Shown: positions 38,630 through 46,633, counted from the stretch's first letter. The stretch: 47,713 bases of DNA from JAYVYM01 sp046593925 (GCA_046593925.1 JBKJQN010000032.1:1-47713); one strand, 5' to 3'. A program made the numbers and translations. The notes: a model not told the origin generated them from the letters alone.

Positions 38630-39903
38630 GATGCGTCCTCCAGGGTGGTGCGGTACCAGGCGACGGTCTGCTCGGCGACCGCCCGCCACGTGAAGAGCTC
38701 GGCGACCCGGGCCCGGCCGGCGGCGCCGAGCCGGGCGGCGAGCTCGGGGTCGTCCATCAGCCGGCCGACGGCGGTGGCGATGGCCTCGTGGTCGCCGGGC
38801 GCGACGTGCAGGGCGGCGACGCCGTGTGGGCCGACGACCTCGGGCAGCGCGCCGGCGGTGGTGGCGACCAGCGGGGTCTCGCAGGCCATCAGCTCGATCG
38901 CCGGCAGGCTGAACCCTTCGTACAGGCTGGGCACGACGCCGACCTCGGCGGAGCCGAACAGGTCGACGAGCTCGGTCTCGCTCAGGCCGGTGACGAAGCG
39001 GACGTGCCCGGCCAGGCCCAGCCGCTGGATCGTGGCGGCGGTCCGGCCGCCCTCACGGGCCTTGCCGACGACCAGGAGCTCGACGTCGCGTTCGGTGCGC
39101 AGCTTGGCGACGGCCTCGAGGAGCGGGACGAGCCCCTTGAGCGGCACGTCCGCGCTGGCGGTCGCCACGACCCGGCCTTTGACACGGGGCAAGACCGGCG
39201 GGACGAAGACCTCGGCGTCGACACCGACCGGGACGACGGTGAGCCGGTCGGCGGGCACCCCGAAGTCGCGGACGATGTCGACGGCCGAGGTGCGCGAGAC
39301 GGTCAGCACCGCGGGCAGCGCGCGCAGCACCCGGCCCTGCATGCGCAGGAAGGAGTACCAACGGCGGGTGCTGACCTGCCTTCGCCAGCCCTTGGCCGCT
39401 TCCAGGTCGTGCAGGCGGTCGACGGTGATCGGGTGGTGGCAGGTCGCGACGACGTGCAGCCCGGCGCGCTGCAGCGCCAGCAGCCCGTATCCCAGCGTCT
39501 GGTTGTCATGGACGACGTCGGGCCACTCGGTGCGCCGGCGGAGTTCCCGCCGGGCTCGGATCGAGAACGTCAGAGGCTCGGGGAACGCCGCCGTGCACAT
39601 CAGCAGGAACTCGAGAAGGTCGACTGGGGACCGGAACTCACGAAGTCGCGGCACCCGGAACGGGTCGGGCTCGCGGTAGAGGTCCAGGCTCGGCAACATG
39701 GTCAGCGTCAGCCCGGCGACGTCATCGAGTTCGGGGTACGGCGGGCCGCTGACGACCTCGACCCGATGGCCGAGCGCGACAAGTTCGCGCGACAGGTGCC
39801 GGATGTACACACCTTGGCCGCCGCAGTGCGGCTTGCTGCGGTAGCTCAGCAGTGCGATGCGCAGCGGGCGGTGGACCGCGGTGGGGGCAGTTGACGAACC
39901 CAC
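38623..39903 (-). CDS. Glycosyltransferase family 4 (GT-B fold)
   Basis: 426 aa. The N-terminal acceptor domain has ALLSYRSKPHCGGQGVYIRH (Gly-rich loop near 28-31). The C-terminal donor domain has TVVPVGVDAEVF, ASADVPLKGLVPLLEAVAKL and the E-x7-E motif in YEGFSLPAIELMACETPLVA (Glu329 and Glu337). It is a cytoplasmic, retaining, nucleotide-sugar transferase. GGAGG lies about 8 bases before the GTG. It is the first gene of the operon; the acceptor is unknown, perhaps a lipid or envelope glycan given the toroid and methyltransferase neighbours. Confidence 0.9.
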   Translation of the reverse strand: MGSSTAPTAVHRPLRIALLSYRSKPHCGGQGVYIRHLSRELVALGHRVEVVSGPPYPELDDVAGLTLTMLPSLDLYREPDPFRVPRLREFRSPVDLLEFLLMCTAAFPEPLTFSIRARRELRRRTEWPDVVHDNQTLGYGLLALQRAGLHVVATCHHPITVDRLHDLEAAKGWRRQVSTRRWYSFLRMQGRVLRALPAVLTVSRTSAVDIVRDFGVPADRLTVVPVGVDAEVFVPPVLPRVKGRVVATASADVPLKGLVPLLEAVAKLRTERDVELLVVGKAREGGRTAATIQRLGLAGHVRFVTGLSETELVDLFGSAEVGVVPSLYEGFSLPAIELMACETPLVATTAGALPEVVGPHGVAALHVAPGDHEAIATAVGRLMDDPELAARLGAAGRARVAELFTWRAVAEQTVAWYRTTLEDASC

Positions 39904-40163
39904 CGACGAGACCTCCGGAGATGTGGGGCTGGAGAAGTGACCTTACCGGCGGGTACGCCCGTACAGCGGCAGGGCCTTCGTCGGGACGCGAGGTCGACGC
40001 TGCACGTGTGCCCTGCTCGACGGGAGGGCAGCCGGGTCAGCAGCACCGGGGACGACCCGCCGCGCTCGGGGCAGCCGGCCCGCACCACCGACGCTGAAGC
40101 TGACGCTGACGCTGACGAACGACGGCCCGGCACGCCGTGCGCCCGGCCGTCGTTCGTGCAGGG
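39904..40163. other. Intergenic region upstream of the glycosyltransferase
   Basis: 260 bases without a supported gene. They hold the glycosyltransferase ribosome-binding site, a short GCTGAC-type tandem repeat and the terminator hairpin at 40115-40157. Confidence 0.6.
40115..40157 (-). terminator. Strong hairpin downstream of the secreted-protein gene
   Basis: ACGAACGACGGCC (40115-40127) pairs perfectly with GGCCGTCGTTCGT (40145-40157), and an inner GCACG/CGTGC pairing sits in the loop. It begins 7 bases after the stop at 40164. The flank at 40091-40115 is a hexamer repeat of the GCTGAC type. Confidence 0.7.
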
Positions 40164-40854
40164 TCAGCAGCGAGCTTCGCTGTTCTGGCAGTTGTCCGCG
40201 ATGGTGACGCTGAAGAGGTAGATCGTGCCGAGGGCGATCGGTTCGACCGAGTAGGTCCCCGCCTCGTCCTCGACCAGGAAGGTCGTCGCGACCAGCCGTG
40301 TCGGGTTGGCGGCCGCGGAGACCCCGAACGCACTCCTGGTCCCGTCGGCTGCGTAGCTGATGCTCATCGGGGTGCCGTCCGGCGCCGTGCTGAAGACATC
40401 GAACCGGCAGTTCGAAGGCGCGTCGGTGAAGTCCGAGCGGACCCAGTCCCACCGGAGACGGCGATCGGGTTGAAGCAGCCGGGAGCCGGTATGCCACCGT
40501 TGTTGAAGATCACGCTGATGCGGGGCGCACCGCCGATCGTGTGGCCGGGCGGGTAGACGTCGAAAAACAGGTCCCTCGGCGCGGGCGCCTTGACAGCGAG
40601 GTTCGTGGAGTGGGGGTGAAGGCCGCCGCGTAGCCGTCCGTAGAGACGCCCGCGTTCAGCGACGTGTTGTCGGTGTCCAGAGGGCTGTCGGTGCCGCTCG
40701 TGGTGGTCGCGCCCGCGTGCCAGTTGATCGCGGCCTTGCTGCAGGTCTCGAACCTCATCTGGTTGACAGCTGTCACGGCCGAGCCGTTGCCCTCGGCGCA
40801 GGCCGGGGCTGCGAAGGCCAGCGTCAGGACCCCGACCGCCAGGCCCGTCAGGAC
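40164..40854 (-). pseudogene. Secreted cysteine-containing protein, frameshifted
   Basis: Joining three frames gives about 230 residues: a signal-peptide core LTGLAVGVLTLAFAAPACA, then EGNGSAVTAVNQMRFETCSK and YAAAFTP; then STNLAVKAPAPRDLFFDVYP and ISVIFNNGGIPAPGCFNP; then DWVRSDFTDAPSNCRFDVFS through TIADNCQNSEARC. The first shift (near 40608-40613) and second (near 40451-40457) are each repaired by one more base in a C/G run. No start is visible: an in-frame TGA at 40855-40857 follows KKNTT-coding bases and an AAGGAG site. Repaired, it would be an exported protein with paired cysteines and no family I recognise. Confidence 0.65.
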
Positions 40855-41039
40855 TCACGTGGTGTTCTTCTTCGAGCTCCTTCGGTGGGAGCACCCGAGG
40901 GCTGAGCGCCCGCTGCGGTTCACATCTGTCGGGCCGAAGGAACGTCACACCGCAGCAACGTCTATCACCCTAAACTATCTCAGTACCGTGCAAGACATTA
41001 CAAAACACGTAGCGGCGTCGACGTCCGATGTTCGACGGG

Positions 41040-41369
41040 TCAGCGGTGCCGCGTGCTGTGCAGCCAGAAACCGCCGGCCAGGGCGCAGGCAAGGGACGGC
41101 GTGATCGCCAGCACGGCCGCCCCGCCGCCGCGCAGCCCGAAGCCGAACGCGACGGGCAGTGTCACGAACCCGAAGACGAGCAGGGCGCCCCCGACCTTTC
41201 CGGAGGCGCCCGAGTCCCTGCCGGATACGCGACCACCGCGCGGTGAGCCGAGAGCAGCGCGGCCAGTCACCCCCACCGAGCCCACCACCACGACGAGGCC
41301 AAGGAGCAACAGGAGCACCAGGACCCGCTCAACCTCCACCACCGAACCATCGTGCACCCGTCGGCGCAC
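41040..41369 (-). CDS. Small membrane protein
   Basis: Up to 109 aa with three hydrophobic segments: VLVLLLLLGLVVVVGSVGV, GGALLVFGFVTLPVAFGFGL and AAVLAITPSLACALAGGFWL, separated by a charged Gly/Arg/Ser loop. It lies 55 bases after the uvrB stop on the same strand. The first GTG is at 41369, but GTGs about 10 codons later would give a start nearer the first helix. No family was recognised; the hydrophobic pattern and position suggest a real gene. Confidence 0.55.
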   Translation of the reverse strand: MRRRVHDGSVVEVERVLVLLLLLGLVVVVGSVGVTGRAALGSPRGGRVSGRDSGASGKVGGALLVFGFVTLPVAFGFGLRGGGAAVLAITPSLACALAGGFWLHSTRHR

Positions 41370-41424
41370 CGCCCCCCCCTCAGAGCCCTTTCGTCAGCGC
41401 ACCGCTCCCGTCTGCGCACTCCCC

Positions 41425-43581
41425 TCAGCGCACGCCAGCGGCGTCCATCCCGCGCAGCTCCTTCTTCAGCTCGTTGACCTCGTCCCGCAGCCGGGCGGCC
41501 AGCTCGAAGGACAGTCCGCGCGCGGCCTCGTGCATCTGGTCGGCCAGCTGCTGGATCAGCTGGGCGAGCTCGGCCCGCGGCAGGCCGGCCAGCTCTTTCG
41601 CGTGCTTACCCACGGTGCCGCTGCGGCTGGACATCCCGGGCACCGGGGCCTTGCCGCGGGACTGCTGCCGTCCGGCGCCGCCCACGAGCTCGCCGTCGGC
41701 GCCCTCGCGAACCAGATCGTCCAGGATGTCGGCGACCCGCTTGCGCAGCGGCTGCGGGTCGACGCCCCTCTCCAGGTTGTAGGCGACCTGCTTTGCGCGC
41801 CGCCGGGTCGTCTCGTCGATGGCCTTCGCCATGCTCGGCGTGATCCTGTCGGCGTACATGTGGACCTGGCCGGAGACGTTGCGGGCGGCCCGGCCGATGG
41901 TCTGGATCAGACTGGTCCCGCTGCGCAGGAACCCCTCCTTGTCGGCGTCGAGGATGCTCACCAGCGACACTTCGGGCAGGTCGAGACCCTCGCGCAGCAG
42001 GTTGATACCGACCAGCACGTCGTACTCCCCCTTCCGAAGCTCCTTGAGCAGCTCGATGCGCCGGATGGTGTCGACCTCGGAGTGCAGGTAGCGGACCCGG
42101 ATGCCCAGCTCCAGCAGATAGTCGGTGAGGTCCTCGCTCATCTTCTTGGTCAGCGTCGTCACCAGGACGCGCTCGTCGCGCTCGGCCCGCAGCCGGATCT
42201 CGTGGACGAGGTCGTCGATCTGACCCTTCGTCGGCTTGACCACGATCTCCGGGTCGACGAGCCCGGTCGGCCGGATGACCTGCTCGACGACGTCGTTGCG
42301 CACCCGCGACAGCTCGTACGGTCCCGGGGTCGCGGACAGGTGCACGGTCTGGCCTACCCGCTCCAGGAACTCCTCCCACTTCAGCGGCCGGTTGTCCATC
42401 GCGCTGGGCAGCCGGAAACCGTGGTCCACGAGGGTGCGCTTGCGGCTGCGGTCACCTTCGTACATCGCGCCGATCTGCGGCACCGTCACGTGGGACTCGT
42501 CGATGACCAGCAGGAAGTCATCGGGGAAATAGTCCAGCAGCGTGTGCGGAGCGGTGCCCGGCGCCCGGCCGTCGATGTGCCGGCTGTAGTTCTCGAAGCC
42601 GTTGCAGAAACCGACCTGGCGCATCATCTCCACGTCGTACGTCGTCCGCATGCGCAGCCGCTGGGCCTCGAGCAGCTTGCCCTGCGCCTCCATCGCCGCG
42701 AGCTGGTCGGCCAGCTCCAGCTCGATGCCCGCGACCGCCCGCTCCATCCGCTCCGGCCCCGCGACGTAGTGCGTCGCCGGGAAGACGAAGACCTCCTCGT
42801 GCTCCTCGACCACCTCGCCGGTCAGCGGGTGCAGGGTCATGACCTTCTCGATCTCGTCGCCGAACATCTCCACGCGGACCGCAAGCTCCTCGTAGACCGG
42901 GAAGACCTCGACCGTGTCGCCGCGCACCCGGAAGGTGCCGCGGGTGAAGGCCAGGTCGTTGCGGGTGTACTGCACGTCGACGAGCTGGCGCAGGAGCTTG
43001 TCGCGCTCGATGCTGTCGCCGACCCGCAGCCGGACCATCCGGTCGACGTACTCCTGCGGCGTGCCCAGACCGTAGATGCAGCTGACCGACGCCACCACGA
43101 TCACGTCGCGCCTGGTCAGCAGGCTCATCGTCGCTGAGTGCCGCAGCCGCTCAACCTCCTCGTTGACGCTGGAGTCCTTCTCGATATACGTATCGGTCTG
43201 CGGGACGTACGCCTCGGGCTGGTAGTAGTCGTAGTAGCTGACGAAGTACTCCACGGCGTTGTGCGGCAGCAGCTCGCGGAACTCGTTGGCCAGCTGCGCG
43301 GCCAGGGTCTTGTTGGGCGCCATGACCAGGGTCGGGCGCTGCACCTGCTCGACCAGCCAGGCCGTCGTCGCCGACTTGCCGGTGCCCGTCGCGCCGAGCA
43401 GCACGATGTCGGGCCGGCCGTCCCTCAGTCGCTTGGTCAGCTCGACGATCGCAGCCGGCTGGTCGCCGGCGGGCTGGTAGTCCGAGACGACCTCGAAGCG
43501 CCGTTTCGTGCGGGCAAGATCGGTCGCGAGCCGGGGAACCGTGGGCCGGTTGGCATGTGCCGGGGGGGCTGTCGTCGTCAC
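41425..43581 (-). CDS. uvrB: Excinuclease ABC subunit B
   Basis: DNA-damage verification helicase of nucleotide excision repair, 718 aa. Walker A GATGTGKS is at 63-70, the damage-probing beta-hairpin lies in YYDYYQPEAYVPQTDTYIEK (near 115), helicase motifs include VIDESHVTVPQIGAMYEGDR (near 350) and QTIGRAARNV (near 560), and the C-terminal UvrC-binding region ends in LRDEVNELKKELRGMD. The GTG at 43581 is supported by a -10 box ending 6 bases upstream. It is controlled by a RecA-NDp/PafBC-type promoter and is divergent from a protease-inhibitor pair. Confidence 0.98.
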   Translation of the reverse strand: MTTTAPPAHANRPTVPRLATDLARTKRRFEVVSDYQPAGDQPAAIVELTKRLRDGRPDIVLLGATGTGKSATTAWLVEQVQRPTLVMAPNKTLAAQLANEFRELLPHNAVEYFVSYYDYYQPEAYVPQTDTYIEKDSSVNEEVERLRHSATMSLLTRRDVIVVASVSCIYGLGTPQEYVDRMVRLRVGDSIERDKLLRQLVDVQYTRNDLAFTRGTFRVRGDTVEVFPVYEELAVRVEMFGDEIEKVMTLHPLTGEVVEEHEEVFVFPATHYVAGPERMERAVAGIELELADQLAAMEAQGKLLEAQRLRMRTTYDVEMMRQVGFCNGFENYSRHIDGRAPGTAPHTLLDYFPDDFLLVIDESHVTVPQIGAMYEGDRSRKRTLVDHGFRLPSAMDNRPLKWEEFLERVGQTVHLSATPGPYELSRVRNDVVEQVIRPTGLVDPEIVVKPTKGQIDDLVHEIRLRAERDERVLVTTLTKKMSEDLTDYLLELGIRVRYLHSEVDTIRRIELLKELRKGEYDVLVGINLLREGLDLPEVSLVSILDADKEGFLRSGTSLIQTIGRAARNVSGQVHMYADRITPSMAKAIDETTRRRAKQVAYNLERGVDPQPLRKRVADILDDLVREGADGELVGGAGRQQSRGKAPVPGMSSRSGTVGKHAKELAGLPRAELAQLIQQLADQMHEAARGLSFELAARLRDEVNELKKELRGMDAAGVR

Positions 43582-43612
43582 ACAGCCACGGTACGTCCGG
43601 GGTCCGACAGAA
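43579..43612 (-). promoter_or_regulatory. RecA-NDp/PafBC-type promoter of uvrB, leaderless
   Basis: On the minus strand CTGTCGGAC (43610-43602), 8 bases, TACCGT (43593-43588), 6 bases, then the uvrB GTG (43581). The TGTCGG core, the 8-base spacing and TANNNT match the damage-promoter consensus; the last two bases of the 9-mer and its first base differ. Confidence 0.75.
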
Positions 43613-43649
43613 ACGCTCTGAGCGTGGGCAGGACGGTTCTGTCGGACCC
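43600..43649. repeat. 13-bp inverted repeat between uvrB and the M4 protease
   Basis: GGGTCCGACAGAA (43600-43612) and TTCTGTCGGACCC (43637-43649) are exact inverse copies. The spacer holds a smaller palindrome, ACGCTCTGAGCGT (43613-43625). Each arm contains a TGTCGG element pointing to one of the divergent genes. Confidence 0.9.
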
Positions 43650-43661
43650 GTGGCCCAGGAT
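43639..43661 (+). promoter_or_regulatory. Second RecA-NDp-like promoter, facing the M4 protease
   Basis: CTGTCGGAC (43639-43647), exactly 8 bases, then CAGGAT (43656-43661). The hexamer keeps the A and final T of TANNNT. A start near 43668 would give a leader of about 25 bases containing GGAG (43684-43687) before the GTG at 43693. Confidence 0.5.
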
Positions 43662-43692
43662 GGCGGCACGACCCCGAGCACCCGGAGCATCC

Positions 43693-44709
43693 GTGACCCG
43701 TCGCTGCACCATCATCCCGCCGCACCTGCTGCGTGCTGTCGCCGAGCACGGCACACGCCGGCAGCGCGACGGTGCCCTGCGCACGCTGGCGGTCGACGAG
43801 GCCATCCGGGAGGTCCGTGCGACGCGGGCCGTACCCGCCCATCCGGCCGATGACGGCCGCGGCCCGCGACGGACCATCGCCGACGCGGGGCACGCTGAGC
43901 AGCTGCCCGGCCGTACGGTCCGCGCCGAGGGGGCGCCCGCGTCGGGGGACCCGGCGATCGACGAGGCCTACGACGGGCTCGGCCTGACCTGGGCGCTCTA
44001 CGACAAGGTCTATGCGCGCGACAGCCTCGACGGCAAGGGGCTCGCGCTGCTCGGGTCCGTGCACTACTCAACGGACTACGACAACGCCTTCTGGGACGGC
44101 ACCCAGATGGTGTTCGGCGACGGCGACGGCGAGCTGTTCGGCCGCTTCACTGCCTCGGTCGATGTCATCGGTCACGAGCTGACCCACGGCGTCACCGAGC
44201 TCGAGGCGGGCCTGGTCTACAGCGGACAGCCCGGCGCACTCAACGAGTCGATCAGCGACGTCTTCGGTTCGCTCGTCAAGCAGCGCGCCCTCGACCAGAG
44301 CGCCGACGAGGCCGACTGGCTGATCGGCGCCGAGCTGCTGCGGCCGGGGGTTGCCGGGGTCGCCCTGCGTTCGATGCGCGCCCCGGGCACAGCCTACGAC
44401 GACCCGGTGCTCGGCAAGGACCCCCAGCCGGCGTCGATGTCCGGCTACGTCGTCACGTCCAACGACCACGGCGGCGTGCACCTCAACTCGGGCATCCCCA
44501 ACCGGGCGTTCTTCCTGGCGAGTGCCGCGGCGGGCGGAAACGCCTGGGAGGGCACCGGCCGGATCTGGTACGCGGCTCTCACCGATCCCGCCCTGCAGCC
44601 CGACACCGACTTCGCCGGCTTCGCGGCGATCACCGTCCGGCTGGCCGGTGACCTCGCGCCGTCCGTCACGGACGCCTGGCGCACGGTGGGTGTCACCATG
44701 GGGGCATGA
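43693..44709 (+). CDS. Protealysin-like M4 family metallopeptidase
   Basis: Zinc endopeptidase of the thermolysin family, 338 aa, with no signal peptide. A short protealysin-type propeptide is marked by RCTIIPPHLLRAVAEHG (residues 4-20, with the conserved Cys and PP). The catalytic domain has HELTH (His161, Glu162, His165), the third zinc ligand Glu185 in NESISD and the transition-state His263 in GGVHLNSG. Lack of a secretion signal is typical of protealysins, which act inside the cell or leave by another route. The following gene, overlapping by 4 bases, encodes its inhibitor. GTG chosen for the GGAG upstream and the propeptide start. Confidence 0.92.
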   Translation: MTRRCTIIPPHLLRAVAEHGTRRQRDGALRTLAVDEAIREVRATRAVPAHPADDGRGPRRTIADAGHAEQLPGRTVRAEGAPASGDPAIDEAYDGLGLTWALYDKVYARDSLDGKGLALLGSVHYSTDYDNAFWDGTQMVFGDGDGELFGRFTASVDVIGHELTHGVTELEAGLVYSGQPGALNESISDVFGSLVKQRALDQSADEADWLIGAELLRPGVAGVALRSMRAPGTAYDDPVLGKDPQPASMSGYVVTSNDHGGVHLNSGIPNRAFFLASAAAGGNAWEGTGRIWYAALTDPALQPDTDFAGFAAITVRLAGDLAPSVTDAWRTVGVTMGA

Positions 44710-44978
44710 GACTGGAGGTCGAGCGCACCGGAGGGTTCGCTGGGCGCACGCTGCGCTGGTCGCTCGACGTCGACGAGCTCGATGCCGACAGTCGGGCCGA
44801 GGTGCACGACTTGCTGGCGCAAGCCCCCGAGTGGGGGTCGGGCGCCGGCGCCGACCGCTTCAGCTACCGGCTGGTCGCCGACGTCGCAGGTCCGGAGCAA
44901 GTCGAGGTCCGCTTCGGCGAGCCGCTCCCGGAGCCCGCGCAACGTCTGTTGACCCTGGTGCGGTCGGGTAGGGCTTGA
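44706..44978 (+). CDS. Emfourin-type protealysin inhibitor
   Basis: 90 aa. It begins MRLEVERTGGFAGRTLRWSL, followed by DVDELDADSRAEVHDLLAQA, a DRFSYRLVADV strand and a PEPAQRLLTLV C-terminus. This is the pattern of emfourin (protealysin inhibitor), a slow-tight-binding protein inhibitor of M4 peptidases encoded next to protealysin genes. Its ATG overlaps the protease stop (ATGA), which should couple the amounts of enzyme and inhibitor. It is convergent with coaE, 4 bases away. Confidence 0.88.
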   Translation: MRLEVERTGGFAGRTLRWSLDVDELDADSRAEVHDLLAQAPEWGSGAGADRFSYRLVADVAGPEQVEVRFGEPLPEPAQRLLTLVRSGRA

Positions 44979-44982
44979 GTTC

Positions 44983-45576
44983 TCAGGCTCGCAGGTCACG
45001 CCAGAGGGCCTCCACCTGAGGTGCAAGCTGGTCGAGCGGGCCGTCGTTGTGCACGACGTACGTCGCCACCGCGAGCTTGTCTGCCAGCGGGACCTGTGCC
45101 GTCATCCGGGCGCGCGCATCGCCCTCGTCCATGCCCCGCAGCCGCACCAGCCGGTCCAGCTGGGTCTGCGGATCCGCGGCGACGACGACCACGACGTCGT
45201 ACGTCGCAGCCAGGCCGTTCTCGACCAGTAGCGGTAGGTCATGGATGACGACCCGGGCTCCGGACCGCTCGGCCTGGTCGATCAGCTCCAGCGTCCGTTC
45301 CCTGACGAGTGGGTGGACGATGCCGTTGAGCTCAGCCAAGGCAGTCGGGTCGGGGAAGACGAGCCGGCCGAGGGCAGCCCGGTCCAGTGAGCCGTCCGGC
45401 AGCAGCAGCTGGTTGCCGAACGCCTGAACCACCCGCGCAAGGCCGGGGCTCCCCGGCGCGACAACCTCCCTGGCGATGAGGTCGGCATCGATGATCGCCG
45501 CGCCGTACGACGCGAGTAGGGCGCTCACCGCAGACTTACCGGACCCGATGCCTCCGGTGAGGCCCACCTTCAGCAC
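44983..45576 (-). CDS. coaE: Dephospho-CoA kinase
   Basis: Last step of coenzyme A synthesis, 197 aa. It begins VLKVGLTGGIGSGKSAV with the P-loop at residues 8-15, then DADLIAREVVAPGSPGL, a VIHDLPLLVENGLAATYDVV segment (near 108) and LVRLRGMDEGDARARMTAQ, all typical of CoaE. The frame is open to 45618, but GTG at 45576 has a -10 box (TACGGT) 7 bases upstream and begins at the conserved sequence. It lies between uvrB and rpsA, as in many actinobacteria, here with extra genes on both sides. Confidence 0.95.
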   Translation of the reverse strand: MLKVGLTGGIGSGKSAVSALLASYGAAIIDADLIAREVVAPGSPGLARVVQAFGNQLLLPDGSLDRAALGRLVFPDPTALAELNGIVHPLVRERTLELIDQAERSGARVVIHDLPLLVENGLAATYDVVVVVAADPQTQLDRLVRLRGMDEGDARARMTAQVPLADKLAVATYVVHNDGPLDQLAPQVEALWRDLRA

Positions 45577-45589
45577 GGCGTCGACCGTA
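45574..45589 (-). promoter_or_regulatory. Leaderless promoter of coaE
   Basis: TACGGT (45589-45584 on the minus strand) lies 7 bases before the GTG whose first base is 45576. Confidence 0.6.
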
Positions 45590-45640
45590 GCCCGCAGCAC
45601 GAGGACACGTCCTGCCACCCCAGCGTGAAGCGGCGCCCCG

Positions 45641-46633
45641 CTAGCCGGCGGACCGCGGTGTCGACCGGGTGGTGCACGTGGTTGAGGCCACTGCGGCGTC
45701 CAGTGCGGCGATCACCTGCCGGACGACCTCGGCGTGACCGTGGACGACCTCGGACCAGCTGTAGCGCAGTACCCGCCAGCCGAGCTCGACGAGGGCGTTG
45801 TCGGTGTGCCGGTCGCGGGCGGCGTCGGGATGCCAGCGGGCACCGTCGACCTCAACGACCAACCGTGGCGCGGGGAAGCAGAAGTCGGCTCGGAGGACAT
45901 GCCGACCACGGCCGTCGCGCAGCACCACCTGCGTCTGGACGTCGCCTACGCCGGCAACCGCCAACCGGACCCGCAGCACGGACTCGAGCACCGATCCCGA
46001 GTCGGGGTCGCACAGCCCGACGACCCGCAGCGCTCGCGCGGCTCGCCGCAGGCCCGTCAGGCGACCAGCCGAGCGGCGCAGCTCCTCGACCGTCACATCT
46101 CCGGCACGCAGAGCGCTGTCACAGACCACGACGGCTTCGACCAGCGCGAGCCCGAGGCAGCAGGTCAGGACCGTCGTGACGGCGTCGGTCACCGGCAGCG
46201 CTGCCTGACCGGGACCCGTCGCCACGAACTCGACGACCAGCCCCCGCACCTGAGTGAGTCGGGTCCCGGCCGGCGGCACCCGCTTGCCGCCATTCGGCAG
46301 CACCAGGTCGATCGAGCGACCGGGCTCAACGAGCATTCCCCAGCCGCGTAGGGCCGCGGCGGTCCGCCCGGCCGCGGCGCTCGACGCCACCGACAGGAGC
46401 ACCGCCCGGACATGGGCGACCCAGGCAGGCGCCGGACCGAGCTCGGTGCCGGGCTGACGGGGCGGCACCGGCAACGCAGCCAGCGCGTACACCTTCGGCT
46501 GTGGCTGGACGAGCTCGCCGCGCAACAGTGCGCGCGACATCGTGGACCGGCTGACCAGCCCGGCCAGCTGCGCCGCCGTCACCAGCCCCTGCTGGCGCCG
46601 GCCGAGCAGCTCGACGGCCTCGTGGATCTGCAC
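45641..46633 (-). CDS. AbiEi-like wHTH protein with a DUF559 nuclease-like domain
   Basis: 330 aa. The N-terminus (residues 1-60) resembles the AbiEi antitoxin-type winged helix: LGRRQQGLVTAAQLAGLVSR, then STMSRALLRGELVQ and KVYALA. The C-terminus (about 215-325) is a DUF559/Vsr-like PD-(D/E)xK fold with Glu217, Asp250 in LRADFCF, and Glu261/Asp263 in RLVVEVDGARWHPD, then GWRVLRYSWSEV. All expected acidic residues are present. Such fusions are common in actinobacteria, often in many copies, and their role is not known. The GTG at 46633 has CACTCT 7 bases upstream. It lies between rpsA and coaE. Confidence 0.85.
   Translation of the reverse strand: MQIHEAVELLGRRQQGLVTAAQLAGLVSRSTMSRALLRGELVQPQPKVYALAALPVPPRQPGTELGPAPAWVAHVRAVLLSVASSAAAGRTAAALRGWGMLVEPGRSIDLVLPNGGKRVPPAGTRLTQVRGLVVEFVATGPGQAALPVTDAVTTVLTCCLGLALVEAVVVCDSALRAGDVTVEELRRSAGRLTGLRRAARALRVVGLCDPDSGSVLESVLRVRLAVAGVGDVQTQVVLRDGRGRHVLRADFCFPAPRLVVEVDGARWHPDAARDRHTDNALVELGWRVLRYSWSEVVHGHAEVVRQVIAALDAAVASTTCTTRSTPRSAG

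Noticed and set aside
40091..40115. GCTGAC hexamer run as a microsatellite or coding repeat
   Set aside because: Only about three to four imperfect units, next to a terminator; no reading frame uses it.
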